64,000 bases of DNA from CAYTGM01 sp964437365 (GCA_964437365.1 CAYTGM010000001.1:186001-250000), one strand, 5' to 3'. Shown: positions 1 to 8,894, counted from the first letter of the stretch. Numbers and translations: made by a program. The notes: generated by a model from the sequence alone, not told the origin.

Positions 1-231
1 CTCGTCTTCCAGAATCACACCTTCGTAAATAGAAACGTTGTTCTGTACTTTGCAGAGGTCGCCAATCTTCACATTTCGATCAATATAAACGTTCATGCCG
101 ATGTTACAATTTTTTCCGATGGAAACCCCTTCACGAATATGACTGTTGTGCCAGACGTTTGTACCTCTCCCCAGGTCGCAAGGCTGGTCGACGATCGCAC
201 TTTCGTGAACTAAAGTTTCTTTCTCACTCAT
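1..231 (-). CDS. Hexapeptide-repeat acyltransferase, N-terminal part (gene continues beyond the window)
   Basis: Reading leftwards from an ATG at 231, 77 codons are visible before the window ends. They show a left-handed beta-helix pattern of hexapeptide repeats with short turns such as VSIGKNCNIG, VYIDRNVKIG and VSIYEGVILE. This matches the WbpD/WlbB-type N-acetyltransferases that acetylate amino sugars for surface polysaccharides; the family is established knowledge, the substrate is not visible. Its ATG overlaps the stop of the upstream deacetylase-like gene as ATGA (228-231), so the two are translationally coupled and probably act on the same glycan. The C-terminal part and its catalytic histidine region lie outside the window. 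Confidence 0.8.
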   Translation of the reverse strand, partial: MSEKETLVHESAIVDQPCDLGRGTNVWHNSHIREGVSIGKNCNIGMNVYIDRNVKIGDLCKVQNNVSIYEGVILEDE

Positions 232-1637
232 TTAGAATACCTTTCAAGATCTTCACTGATTCTGTCCGCAACAGCCTGCATACCTGTTGCACAGGCCGCA
301 AGGCTTTGGAATCTCGCTTTCTGATTTATCGCTTCATAGCACATGTCGAAGAAGAGATCCTTCCACCCCGGCCAGAGAAGGTCCTCCATGTTGTTAGGGT
401 GCCAGATGGGGATGAAGAGGCCACCAGTTCTTTGAACGGTTTTCATGAGCTCACATACTCGTCTGTAGCCCTGGTCATCACCAGAATCCAACTTTTCATA
501 ATATCTCAATGTCGTATCCATCACACAGGGTGGAGCCTGAATCTGACTCTTTGATTGTCGAAATGGGAAGGCTGTCCCGTGACGGAACCCTGAACGAGAA
601 CCATAGCCCAGGGAGCTGTCTATGACATCTTCCCCCGGATAAAGGCCGGACTCTGTATGTCGTAAATAGTGAGCCCGATGAAGATGGATTTTCTTCTTCA
701 GAACTCTTTGCAGTCTCTTAACCTGTGCAACGTAGAAAGACTTCTCCGAATCGTATGTCGCATAGCTGCTGTGAAGGCCAAAGTCATGAAAATCGTTTCG
801 AACGATTCCTCTTAACTCACGCGCCATCTGACTTCGAAATCTCAATGTATAGTTATCAAGTCGATGTTTCTTGTGCGTTTGGACAAATATAGTTGCCGGT
901 ATCTTTAACCCTTCAAGAGCTTCAGCAATTTCCCGTGTTCCAAGATGAGGATCTCTTGAAAGGCGGAGTTTACAGAGTATTGCTTTACTAAGGCCTCTGA
1001 AGAAAAGAACCTTTGACTTCCGATGCATTTCTCTCAGAGAGCGCAAAAGACCTCTTCCCTGAAACATCCCTTGCGAGTCTATATCTAAGGTAGGGCAGTA
1101 GTACCACCGGGGTTGAGAATCCCTTGCACGGTTTAGAGACTTCAACAAAAGATCACCAAACCGATAGCAAAGTTGATCAAGCCAGGGAACATCCAGAAGC
1201 CCATGTTCAAAGGCAGGGTTTGACTCAGGAGCCGGACGACAGTGCTGATCCTTTTTCCCATGAGTCTCGTCTGCCCTCCCAAGAGTATTCAGTGTCAATG
1301 TAATCACATCGAGATTTAACGTTATTCCTGACTTCCGCGGGGTTACCCAATGTTCCAGGCTTCTTGAGCTCTCATTCTCCCATTTCTTGAAGAAGTCTAG
1401 CCGCTGTGTATGGAAAAGCTGCTCATCTCCTTCATTCAGTGCGCCGATAACAACATGAGCTCCTCTTCCAGACTTGGTTCGTGCGGAACCCCAGTGTAAA
1501 TGTATATCAGAGGACTCTTCTCCTGAAATGTCTATCAGGAGTGAAGTACGCAGAAGCATCGCGCCAATGGCGTTTCGCTGTTCAGCTTTCAATGGCAGAT
1601 CAGATGTGAAATGAACTTTCAAAGGTTCTGAGGTCAT
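228..1637 (-). CDS. CE4-like polysaccharide deacetylase family protein (DUF7033-linked type)
   Basis: 469 residues with no signal peptide, so probably cytoplasmic. The C-terminal half carries the pattern I associate with the CE4-like domain found next to DUF7033: a GLHSSYATYDS segment, then HLHRAHYLRH, then an aspartate in IDSSLGYGSRSGFRHGT, PFRQS, VMDTTLRYY, and a late histidine in PIWHPNN. The N-terminal 200 residues are unlike anything I recognise, but fit the accessory domain of that family. The start ATG overlaps the stop of the GT2 gene (ATGA, 1634-1637) and the stop overlaps the next ATG, placing it inside a tight glycan operon. Likely role: N-deacetylation or related hydrolysis of a polysaccharide or a lipid-linked sugar. 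The exact reaction is inference. Confidence 0.65.
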   Translation of the reverse strand: MTSEPLKVHFTSDLPLKAEQRNAIGAMLLRTSLLIDISGEESSDIHLHWGSARTKSGRGAHVVIGALNEGDEQLFHTQRLDFFKKWENESSRSLEHWVTPRKSGITLNLDVITLTLNTLGRADETHGKKDQHCRPAPESNPAFEHGLLDVPWLDQLCYRFGDLLLKSLNRARDSQPRWYYCPTLDIDSQGMFQGRGLLRSLREMHRKSKVLFFRGLSKAILCKLRLSRDPHLGTREIAEALEGLKIPATIFVQTHKKHRLDNYTLRFRSQMARELRGIVRNDFHDFGLHSSYATYDSEKSFYVAQVKRLQRVLKKKIHLHRAHYLRHTESGLYPGEDVIDSSLGYGSRSGFRHGTAFPFRQSKSQIQAPPCVMDTTLRYYEKLDSGDDQGYRRVCELMKTVQRTGGLFIPIWHPNNMEDLLWPGWKDLFFDMCYEAINQKARFQSLAACATGMQAVADRISEDLERYSK

Positions 1638-2620
1638 GATGGTTCTTTGGATCCGACCTCTTCGATGACGGTTTGGTCTTCTGTGTCTTCTTTCACCAGG
1701 TAGAGTGGACGTTGCTTTACCTCGTCAAAAATCCGTGCGACGTATTCACCGAGGACGCCAATAGTGATAAGCTGCACGGCACCCAAAAAAAGGACACTTG
1801 CGGTAGTCGAAGTCCAACCAGGTACGGTGCCGCCCGAAAGCTTGTCAAAGATCACCATGACTGCATAGACCATTGCGAGCAATGCAGTGATCAATCCAAG
1901 CCAGACAGCCATTCGTAATGGCATTTTCGAAAAGCTGGTTAAAGCATCCAAAGCGAAGCTGATCATCTTTCGCAACGGATACTTTGTCTCTCCTCCGAAG
2001 CGTTCCTGCCTGATATAGTAGATCGGCTCCTGGCGATAGCCCACCCAGGCAAACATTCCTCTAAGAAATCGGCTATTCTCCCGCATCTCCAGAAGCCCGT
2101 TGAGTGCACTTCTGTCTATCAGTCTGAAATCACCCGTATCTACGGGAATACTTATCTGTGTACATACTCTGAGGATTCGATAAAAGAGAGCCGCCGTGAG
2201 TTTTTTGAAGAAACCTTCGCCTCGACGTTTCTTACGAACGGCATAGACAATATCAGCCCCACCTTTCCATTTCTTAAGCATTTTGGGAATCAGCTCAGGC
2301 GGATCTTGAAGATCGGCGTCCATCATGATGATGACATCACCTTGGCACTTGTCGAGGCCGGCGGTCAGGCAGGCCTGATGACCAAAGTTTCGGGAAAGGC
2401 GTATTCCACGAATTTCCGAGTGTTTTTCTGATAGAGTCCGAATCAGTGTCCAGGTTTCGTCTCTGCTTCCATCGTCACAATAAATAATCTCCATCTCTTC
2501 GGAAAGAGCCTTCGAGACCTTGACCAGACGTTTCGTTAGTTCAGGCAAAGACTCAGATTCATTGAAGCATGGTACAACAACAGAAACGAGTGGCTGATCG
2601 GGTCGCTTGAGGGCTTTCAT
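1634..2620 (-). CDS. Glycosyltransferase family 2, polyprenyl-phosphate hexosyltransferase type (GtrB/DPM1-like)
   Basis: 328 residues. The GT-A nucleotide-sugar site is clear: PCFNES (17-22), CDDGSRD (48-54) and DADLQDPPE (101-109) for metal and donor binding, followed by the acceptor segment with VDTGDFRLIDR. Two hydrophobic helices near 235-260 and 270-295 anchor the C-terminus, as in bactoprenol glucosyl- and mannosyl-transferases. The protein therefore probably loads a hexose onto undecaprenyl phosphate at the inner face of the membrane. Its ATG follows directly on the TGA of the TPR gene, and its stop overlaps the deacetylase ATG, so the operon order is TPR, GT2, deacetylase, acyltransferase. 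The sugar used cannot be read from the sequence. Confidence 0.85.
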   Translation of the reverse strand: MKALKRPDQPLVSVVVPCFNESESLPELTKRLVKVSKALSEEMEIIYCDDGSRDETWTLIRTLSEKHSEIRGIRLSRNFGHQACLTAGLDKCQGDVIIMMDADLQDPPELIPKMLKKWKGGADIVYAVRKKRRGEGFFKKLTAALFYRILRVCTQISIPVDTGDFRLIDRSALNGLLEMRENSRFLRGMFAWVGYRQEPIYYIRQERFGGETKYPLRKMISFALDALTSFSKMPLRMAVWLGLITALLAMVYAVMVIFDKLSGGTVPGWTSTTASVLFLGAVQLITIGVLGEYVARIFDEVKQRPLYLVKEDTEDQTVIEEVGSKEPS

Positions 2621-2944
2621 TCAGGAAATCGCCTTCAAGAGAGCCTTCATTTCTCGAACGGTCTGGAGATCTCCCCGTTCATCGGCCACTTCGATACCTT
2701 GCTGGTAAATTTCCTTCGCTTTGTCCATGTTGTCGACTTTACGATAACTGTCACCGCATAGTTTCCACGCGGCCGAGTAGTCAGGCTTTACAGAAATACA
2801 CTTCTCGAGCGCCTCTGCAGCCTTCTGGTAATTCTGATCGTCGATATAGAGTTTACCGAGCATGAAGAGGCCCGTAGCGTCCTCGGGGTCCATCTCGATC
2901 AGCTTCTCAAGGCGTTCAATTTTCTCTTTCAGAGGGAGGTCCAT
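2621..2944 (-). CDS. Small TPR-repeat protein
   Basis: 107 residues, almost entirely tetratricopeptide repeats: one full unit with the LFMLGKLYIDDQNYQKA pattern (about 24-57), a second with YSAAWKLCGDSYRKVDNMDKA (about 58-92), and a capping helix. There is no signal peptide. It opens the glycan operon, and its stop is adjacent to the GT2 start. Such small TPR proteins are scaffolds, and its partner is unknown. The 83-bp gap to the divergent kinase gene at 3028 must hold both promoters. Confidence 0.75.
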   Translation of the reverse strand: MDLPLKEKIERLEKLIEMDPEDATGLFMLGKLYIDDQNYQKAAEALEKCISVKPDYSAAWKLCGDSYRKVDNMDKAKEIYQQGIEVADERGDLQTVREMKALLKAIS

Positions 2945-3027
2945 GAAGGGTCTCTTTCAATGCGTAGTCAATGATGTCATTTTTCGTTTGCGGGTTGGGG
3001 GTTCGTCAAGCGTAGTGGGGGAGGTCT

Positions 3028-3894
3028 ATGGAAGCCAAATTTACAACAACCGAGTATTTTTCTGGAATGTCTGAGCCTCAGGCAACGTATCGCCATGACA
3101 GTCGACCTCCTTTCGCGACTCGCGTCTATCTGGAGGATTTCTCGAATCTGGACCCTCTATCCATCCCATGGAAAGAGCTGAGAAGAAATCCTGAGAAGTA
3201 CCCCGACTGGCATGTTGCCAAGGTCTCAAGCCTCAGAACCGTGGTTGGCTTTAATTATCGCGTGGACAATCGAGAAGAGCACCGGATCTACCTGAAACGC
3301 AGCCTGCTCAGAGGTAAGGTGAAACAGATCCTTTCCCTTTTTCGGGCTTCCAAAGAATGGAGGGAGTTTCAGATTGCTCAGGAATTCGCCCGTGAGAACG
3401 TCATCGTTCCTCGTCCTGTCTACTATTCCGAAGGCTTTATTGAAAACGGCTTACCTCAGATTTTCCTCGCGACTTCCGCCTTTTCCCCGTCATGGCGACC
3501 TTCGAAAGAGTACTTCAAGGAAACCCGCCGCTTTGACAGGGTTTGGGAATCTTTGGCCGCATACACGAAGTCCCTCCACGATCGAAAGATTCTTCACGGG
3601 GACTATCGTAGTGATCACCTTTACTTCAATGAAGATCGCTTTGAGGCTGAGGACTATGATCGTTGCTGGGCCCTCATCGATCTGGATGGGTCTCGCGTGG
3701 GGAAAGTCATCTCCAGTCGCGACCGATTTCGGGCTCTCACTCAATTGACCGAATCACTGATTACTTCCGGTATCTCCCGAGAGAATCTGAAGGATTTTCT
3801 CGCAATCTATGATCACAGCGATGAGAATCAACTCGACTCAAAAGAGATTTTCAAATTCGTCCTTGAGAAGGTTGCCCGTAAGAAGTCGGGATAA
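3028..3894 (+). CDS. WaaP/Kdo-kinase-like protein (lipopolysaccharide kinase superfamily)
   Basis: 288 residues with a small protein-kinase-like fold. The ATP lysine is probably in IYLKRSLL (K90). The catalytic loop is HGDYRSDHLYF (190-200) and the metal-binding DFG equivalent is DLDG (218-221). This spacing matches the heptose/Kdo kinases (WaaP, KdkA, RfaP) that phosphorylate the inner core of LPS. The ATG at 3028 has a purine-rich ribosome-binding site (gggggaggt) just upstream, so I prefer it to the ATG at 3067. Divergence from the polysaccharide operon supports a cell-envelope role. No transmembrane segment is seen. The acceptor is not determined, and protein or sugar kinase activity remain possible. 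Confidence 0.7.
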   Translation: MEAKFTTTEYFSGMSEPQATYRHDSRPPFATRVYLEDFSNLDPLSIPWKELRRNPEKYPDWHVAKVSSLRTVVGFNYRVDNREEHRIYLKRSLLRGKVKQILSLFRASKEWREFQIAQEFARENVIVPRPVYYSEGFIENGLPQIFLATSAFSPSWRPSKEYFKETRRFDRVWESLAAYTKSLHDRKILHGDYRSDHLYFNEDRFEAEDYDRCWALIDLDGSRVGKVISSRDRFRALTQLTESLITSGISRENLKDFLAIYDHSDENQLDSKEIFKFVLEKVARKKSG

Positions 3895-4014
3895 TCTACC
3901 AGGGTTTCGCTGTTAACCATCTGACCCAAAGTTCAATCTAGACCGACACCCATGTGTTTCCTTGTACTGTAACCGTATACATAACACGCTATCCCTATCA
4001 ATCTTGTTTCAAGC

Positions 4015-4079
4015 TGCTTTCTGCCTGCTTGCAGCCTGCATTCCGATGCATGGTCTATGCATGGTCCAAGCTCGTTGAT
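4015..4079. repeat. 11-bp-phased degenerate tandem repeat (locus A)
   Basis: Units beginning TGC or AGC start at 4015, 4026, 4037, 4047, 4058 and 4069, so all but one are 11 bp apart (the exception is 10). The clearest adjacent pair shares TGCATGGTC. It lies in the 298-bp gap between the kinase gene and the DinB-like gene, where I see no coding sequence or terminator. Similar 11-bp arrays occur at 18832, 35335 and 60674. Confidence 0.6.
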
Positions 4080-4192
4080 AGCAGGTTAATAGGAATTGAT
4101 TAGCCTGGATTCGATATCCAGGAAAATTAGTTATCTAAAGGTATGAATGCGCTTACAATTCTTGAATAAATTCATTCAGCGATGTTCAGCGC

Positions 4193-4774
4193 TCAGCTCT
4201 CTGAAACTGACTTCTCACTCTTATCCTGCTCATGTTTCTCGGTGGAGTAGGCTTTGCCGACCGTTTTGCTGAGCTTGACTCCTCCAAGCTCTGCCAGCAT
4301 CTCCATTAGAGCGATGTGGTGAACCGTATGGCTTGTCAGAAAAAGAAGTTCGCGTTCTATCGTTGTATTTACAATTGATGACTTTGAGTTCGGTGCAGGC
4401 AGCTGATGCAATTCCAGGCCTGTTGGAAGATCTGAACGATCAAGCTCGCTGAGGTGCCCTTGAATTTGTCCAATGACCTCGTAAAAAACGGTGCGTTGAG
4501 TTTCAATCCTCTCGTCTCTCTCACGGGCATCATAGTCTATACAACCCTCTTCGATTCCTTGAAAAAAGCAGATAAAATGTTCGAGGCAGTGACGCATATG
4601 CGCACCGATAGATGAGTGGTTCTTTGAGGTGGAGTTGTACTCCTGATCGCTCAGCTGATCGACGAGTGTACAACATCGGCGGCAAGCTTCAAGGCAACCT
4701 GTAATAATAGGGTCGCGGGCATTCTTTGTTTGTAAGTCTCTATCGGTTTCAACTGTTCGTCTACTCAACGGCAC
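4193..4774 (-). CDS. DinB-superfamily four-helix protein
   Basis: 193 residues, predicted mostly helical. Histidines in SSIGAHMRHCLEHF (H59, H62, H66) and later in TSHTVHHIALM are spaced like the metal-binding triad of DinB/YfiT-type four-helix bundles, where a conserved first-helix histidine and a late HxxxH bind Ni or Zn. Members include thiol-dependent transferases and stress proteins. Nothing in the context narrows the reaction. The tail from about residue 165 is charged and probably disordered. The gene stands alone, with non-coding gaps on both sides. Confidence 0.6.
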   Translation of the reverse strand: MPLSRRTVETDRDLQTKNARDPIITGCLEACRRCCTLVDQLSDQEYNSTSKNHSSIGAHMRHCLEHFICFFQGIEEGCIDYDARERDERIETQRTVFYEVIGQIQGHLSELDRSDLPTGLELHQLPAPNSKSSIVNTTIERELLFLTSHTVHHIALMEMLAELGGVKLSKTVGKAYSTEKHEQDKSEKSVSES

Positions 4775-5139
4775 AACACTCCTGTTATAATTAACTATCT
4801 GCTGTCCTGTTTCCCATAAGGCTTTGCCAACGCAGGGCCAACCAGTGGTGGTTAAGCAACGTTTTGTTTTTCTTCCGTATTGTTTGTATCATTGGTAGAG
4901 CTAAACACCCGCAAGGAAAGAATGTCTTCACCTCTCACTGATTAAGATGTTAGGATAAAATAAGAAGATGCAGAACGCCTAAGTTGAGTGATCTCAGTGA
5001 TCAATATTTAATGGATGGAGGAGTGTGCGGTAGATAGAGTTTTGAAAATCTCTGTCCCGCTCATCTATTGAAGTCAGCATCATTTAATGCTCTTCCTTGA
5101 CTGTTTCAGGAAGCTCCGGTGAATTTATCTTGAATAGAC
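4775..5139. other. Non-coding gap between guaB and the DinB-like gene
   Basis: About 365 bp without a convincing reading frame on either strand. It is A+T-rich towards 4900-5060. It must contain the promoter of the leftward DinB-like gene, but I cannot pick a convincing -35/-10 pair. No tRNA, repeat or strong hairpin was seen apart from the guaB terminator that begins at 5140. Confidence 0.5.
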
Positions 5140-5180
5140 TTGCGAAACGAAAGAAGGGTCGCGCCAACTTGACGCGACCC
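5140..5180 (-). terminator. Rho-independent terminator of guaB
   Basis: On the minus strand an 8-bp perfect stem GGGTCGCG/CGCGACCC (5156-5163 with 5173-5180) has a 9-nt loop and is followed by a T-rich tract, TTCTTTCGTTT. It lies 35 bp after the guaB stop. Confidence 0.85.
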
Positions 5181-5214
5181 TGAAGAGTTGAACCTGAGGT
5201 TGAAAATCTCGAAT

Positions 5215-6720
5215 TTAATCTTTCTCAAGGCGATAATTCGGAGCTTCCTTGATGTGCTCAATATCGTGAGGGTGAGCTTCACGTTTCCCCCCTGGGGTGA
5301 TTCTGACCACCTTCGCGTTTGACTGCAACTCTTCGATCGTCTTGCAACCGTTATAGCCAAGAGATGACCTGAGCCCGCCCGCGTATTGATAAAGGATTCC
5401 CTGAACTGGTCCGGAGTAAGGTACAAGGCCCTCTATACCTTCTGGTACCAGTTTCTGTGAAGCTACATCTTTCTGTCCGTATCGATCGGCTGAGCCGTAT
5501 CTTTGGGTCATGGCCCCGAGACTGCCCATGCCACGATAGGATATATACTGGCGGCCGCCTATAAGCACACGCTCTCCGGGTGACTCGTCAGTGCCGGCAA
5601 AAACACTCCCCATCATCACACAGCTGGCTCCCGCTGTGATTGCTTTCGGAACGTCGCCACTTTGCTTGATTCCACCATCAGCAATAACAGGAACCCCCGT
5701 TCCTCTGAGTTCCTTCGCTGTATCATATACCGCGCTGAACTGAGGCACTCCTACTCCAGAAATAACTCGAGTTGTGCATATAGACCCAGGCCCTATCCCA
5801 ACTTTTACGCCATCTGCTCCTGCGTCGACAAGGGCCCTGGCAGCTTCTGCAGTGGCGATGTTGCCGGCAATGACCTGCTGCTCAGGAAACTTCTGTTTAA
5901 TCCATTTGAGGATGTCGATAACGCCCTTGCTATGCCCATGAGCTGTGTCAACAACGAGGACATCCACAAATGTTTCGAGCAGACACTCGATGCGCTCATG
6001 GTCAGCTGGACCAACCGCTGCACCAACTCGGAGAGAATAACGGTCATCAACGCACTGGGAACTGTTCTTCTCCTGGATAATCCTCTTTACATCTTTATAG
6101 GAGTATATACCCGCGAAAGTGCCATCCTCTTCTGTGACAGGAAGTATACTGATTTTATGTTGACGAAGAGTATCGAACGCTTCCTGGATCGTCGTTCCTA
6201 CTTTCGCCGTCACGGGTTTCGTGATCATGATATCTTCGATCTTCGAAGTCTCCGACTCAGCGTAACGGAACTGAGAACCTGTCACGATACCGAGGAGTTT
6301 ACGGTTTTCATCTACAACGGGGAAGCTTGAAAAATGAAAACCTTTTTCAGCCTTCATCCTGTCCACTTCTGCAATGGTCATTTCTTTAGAGACCGTGCGC
6401 GCTTTGATGAGGAATCCGTTCAGGTAATATTTAACCTTCTTAATCTCAGTCCTTTGCGCAGGAGGTGGGAGGCTCTTGTGAACAATTCCAATCCCCCCCG
6501 AGAGGGCCATGGCGACACCCATTTCCGCTTCTGTGACTGTATCCATGGCAGCTGATATAAAGGGAATGTTGAGTTTAATGTTCCGAGTGAGTTGAGTCGT
6601 GAGATCTGTCTGGTTCGGAAGAAAATCAGCAAACTGAGTGACCAGACTCACATCGTCATAAGTCAGACCGGTATACCGGAAGTGTTCCATGAAGTCGTCT
6701 AAGTATTGATTTTTATGCAA
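5215..6720 (-). CDS. guaB: Inosine-5'-monophosphate dehydrogenase
   Basis: 501 residues, normal length. IMPDH oxidises IMP to XMP with NAD, the committed step of guanine nucleotide synthesis. The N-terminal TIM-barrel part has TYDDVSLV and FISAAMDTVTEAEM. Two CBS modules lie at about 105-225. The catalytic loop GPGSICTTRVISG contains the active-site cysteine near residue 315. The flap has SYRGMGSLGAM, and the C-terminal GGLRSSLGYNG binds monovalent cation and phosphate. A TGGAGG ribosome-binding site ends 8 nt before the ATG at 6720, which fixes the start. guaA is not adjacent. A hairpin terminator at 5140-5180 ends the transcript. Confidence 0.97.
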   Translation of the reverse strand: MHKNQYLDDFMEHFRYTGLTYDDVSLVTQFADFLPNQTDLTTQLTRNIKLNIPFISAAMDTVTEAEMGVAMALSGGIGIVHKSLPPPAQRTEIKKVKYYLNGFLIKARTVSKEMTIAEVDRMKAEKGFHFSSFPVVDENRKLLGIVTGSQFRYAESETSKIEDIMITKPVTAKVGTTIQEAFDTLRQHKISILPVTEEDGTFAGIYSYKDVKRIIQEKNSSQCVDDRYSLRVGAAVGPADHERIECLLETFVDVLVVDTAHGHSKGVIDILKWIKQKFPEQQVIAGNIATAEAARALVDAGADGVKVGIGPGSICTTRVISGVGVPQFSAVYDTAKELRGTGVPVIADGGIKQSGDVPKAITAGASCVMMGSVFAGTDESPGERVLIGGRQYISYRGMGSLGAMTQRYGSADRYGQKDVASQKLVPEGIEGLVPYSGPVQGILYQYAGGLRSSLGYNGCKTIEELQSNAKVVRITPGGKREAHPHDIEHIKEAPNYRLEKD

Positions 6721-6877
6721 GAGCTCGGCCTCCAGCTAACGTTTCGAGATACACACGTGTGTGGGGTGCTTGGGTCAAGGGTGTAGTTGGCTTTGCAGCA
6801 TGAAGGCTTTCGGGTATAGCGATCCACCGGGACAGTAACCTTTGCTGGAGCGTGGTTTAACAGATTGATCGGTTTAC

Positions 6878-8440
6878 TCAATCTCCCGCTGGTTTGAGCT
6901 GAAAGATGAGGTAGAAATTCAAACGATTACTGATCGCGATCGGTCCCGGTGGTCCCTCGATCCCAAAGGGATCGGCCAACGCGATATGGAATTGGGCATG
7001 AGTTACAAGCGTCGCGCTTCCGTTTTCATCAGCCTCGGGTCTAATCCACGCATCAACTTTCAGTGGGATCTCCAGGCCTTTCATGTGAAAAATTCCTGTG
7101 CCGGTAAATTCTGTCTTCTGCTCAGGTCTTAAAGTCAGATCCTCGCCCTGTACTTCCTTTAATTCAAAGTAAGAGAGGGGGAATTGCTCGGCACTCACAT
7201 TATCCAAAACTGTATTGTTCAGCTCAGGCATCCCCATCGTGAGAGAGGAAGTGTCAACTTCGACCCGTCCCGTGGCTCCTGCTAGAGTTCCACGCTCTGC
7301 GAGCTGGAGTGTTCCTGTCACCTCCTTGGCTTCGCCTGCATAACTGTCTAAAGGTGCGGGAAACCAGAACTGTAGAAAAGGTGCACCTTCAACAGCCTCT
7401 TCGCTCATAATCCACTCACTGGTTTCCGGGATATCTTGCAGAGCTTGTTCATTCTCCGCTTCGGGTTCTGGTGGGAGGGCGAGGTTAAGTTTTTCCCAAG
7501 TCGATCCTCCAACCCTCTCTGCAGAGATTGGATCGAAGCCATCGCCATTTTCCGGGTTGTCGAGCTGCCGTTTCACCTCTGCCTCTAAAAGAGCAGCCGC
7601 ATTGGCAAAAAGAGACTTCGCCTCAGACATGTGACCGATAATTTCGTCGTTGTAGGCGGTGAATACCGGAGTATGGCAGTCAAACTGGGAAAAGAGAGCC
7701 AGAGAAATCACCAATCGGTTGTCCTCAATAGCGATTGGGTAAAAGTCCATGTAGAAGAGTCTGTCTGACCTTCCAAGGGAAACTTGAGGTACGATCTTAT
7801 ATTCTGACAGACCCTCGTGTATTCCTTCGAGCCCAATCTGCTCGAAGGCTTTCTGGTCGTGATTTTCAGGAACAAGATATTCGAGGTCTGTGATCTTGAT
7901 GGGTGACGCGACCTTAGCCTCCCCAAAATTCATAATCGGCACATTTTCTAACTGATTCTCCCTATCGCCTTGAGGAATGAACCTGGAGGTTCTTACGAAG
8001 TGAGCAATTTTGTCCACATCGTTGAATCTTCCCTGATAGATTGATCTTCCCTTATAATTCTGATAGATGATTAAAGGAGTAATCTTAACTTCATCCGGAA
8101 CGGATGTATCGAGAGCGTTCAGGACCGTGAGATTCAGGTTGGATTCCTCGACCATCTCTTCGATTCTTGGAAGGGTGTTTTCTTCGAAAGAGCTGGCTAC
8201 TTCTGATATTCCTGGCTGTTGGAAGATGACGAGTTCTCCCCTCAAGTTCTCTGGCATTTCTGCTGAAAACAGGGGGGCGGCAAGAAGGATAGTACATATA
8301 AGAGTAAGGAGGCGTGAAATAGGAGTCATGACTTTTTCCCAAAGGATCTTATCGCGAACAAGCCATAAATGAGGGCAAAGTCTGCGCCATAGAGAGTCAT
8401 CCGACCCGGGATTACTCTGAATTGCGGAGTTAGGCTTCAT
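6878..8440 (-). CDS. Secreted YceI-domain protein with N-terminal thioredoxin-like region
   Basis: 520 residues. The C-terminal 170 residues have the YceI lipocalin-like pattern: GRVEVDTSSLTMGMPELNN, AEQFPLSYFELKEV, TGTGIFHMKGLEIPLKV, FGIEGP. YceI proteins bind isoprenoid or other lipids in the periplasm. Residues 60-160 have thioredoxin-like spacing without a CxxC. A hydrophobic signal stretch (LLTLICTILLAAPLFSA) starts only at about residue 42. The ATG at 8440 has the better ribosome-binding site (GAGGAGGG, 10 nt upstream), whereas an internal ATG at 8329 gives a textbook signal peptide (MTPISRLLTL) behind a weak site. The true start is therefore open. No neighbouring cytochrome b561 was seen. 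Confidence 0.75.
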   Translation of the reverse strand: MKPNSAIQSNPGSDDSLWRRLCPHLWLVRDKILWEKVMTPISRLLTLICTILLAAPLFSAEMPENLRGELVIFQQPGISEVASSFEENTLPRIEEMVEESNLNLTVLNALDTSVPDEVKITPLIIYQNYKGRSIYQGRFNDVDKIAHFVRTSRFIPQGDRENQLENVPIMNFGEAKVASPIKITDLEYLVPENHDQKAFEQIGLEGIHEGLSEYKIVPQVSLGRSDRLFYMDFYPIAIEDNRLVISLALFSQFDCHTPVFTAYNDEIIGHMSEAKSLFANAAALLEAEVKRQLDNPENGDGFDPISAERVGGSTWEKLNLALPPEPEAENEQALQDIPETSEWIMSEEAVEGAPFLQFWFPAPLDSYAGEAKEVTGTLQLAERGTLAGATGRVEVDTSSLTMGMPELNNTVLDNVSAEQFPLSYFELKEVQGEDLTLRPEQKTEFTGTGIFHMKGLEIPLKVDAWIRPEADENGSATLVTHAQFHIALADPFGIEGPPGPIAISNRLNFYLIFQLKPAGD

Positions 8441-8473
8441 GAAAAGCTTCCCTCCTCTTGACTTCTTATCCTT

Positions 8474-8503
8474 TTGACTTCCTAATTTGGCTCAGTCTTA
8501 GAA
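8474..8503 (+). promoter_or_regulatory. Possible sigma-70 promoter for the 8535-10366 gene pair
   Basis: TTGACT (8474-8479) and TTAGAA (8498-8503) are separated by 18 bp and stand 31 bp before the ATG at 8535. The -10 is weak, so this is only a candidate. Confidence 0.3.
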
Positions 8504-8534
8504 CACAAGACGCGAAATTCACCCTCGGAGGACC

Positions 8535-8894
8535 ATGTCGATGGTCGGACCAAAGTTAGACGCACGTTCATATGCCATACTCCTGCTGGCTGCTCTCTCA
8601 GTCGCCCTGGGATCAACCATTATCGCCCAGTCAAGCAACGCGGCTTACAACACTGAGGCGCAGGCAGCTCAAGCAACTCAGTCAGTAGCGGATGCAACTC
8701 GTCAGGTAGCAGATTCGACAGCCCGCATCGCTGAATCAAATGCCCAGATCGCTGATGCAATTCGTGAGCTTGCAGATGCAGTTCGGGATGCATCCGCTGA
8801 GCAAAGCAGCGGTTCAAAGAGTGCTGCCAATTCTGCGGACAGCGATCGGGATATGCGTGTAGCTCCTTCTGAAGGAGTCTTCGAACTCAATTGA
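8535..8894 (+). CDS. Small Ala-rich membrane-anchored coiled-coil protein
   Basis: 119 residues with no family I recognise. A hydrophobic helix (AILLLAALSVALGSTIIA, about 13-30) is followed by an Ala/Gln/Asp-rich heptad-like region (35-90) in which VADATRQVADSTARIAES-type units recur every 7 residues, with hydrophobic a/d positions. The tail is Ser- and Asp-rich. This looks like a short tail-anchored or signal-anchored coiled coil facing the periplasm, reminiscent of Lpp-like or spacer proteins, although no lipobox is present. A good ribosome-binding site (cggagga) precedes the ATG. Its TGA overlaps the TTG start of the next gene, implying coupled translation. Confidence 0.65.
   Translation: MSMVGPKLDARSYAILLLAALSVALGSTIIAQSSNAAYNTEAQAAQATQSVADATRQVADSTARIAESNAQIADAIRELADAVRDASAEQSSGSKSAANSADSDRDMRVAPSEGVFELN

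Noticed and set aside
159..554. 131-codon open frame on the plus strand
   Set aside because: It runs antisense through the start of the deacetylase-like and acyltransferase genes, has no ribosome-binding site, and its composition is low in typical coding pattern.
6699..6881. 60-codon frame between guaB and the YceI gene
   Set aside because: It overlaps the guaB ribosome-binding site and start; the translated sequence has no domain or repeat. An ATGA overlap with the YceI stop is the only point in favour.
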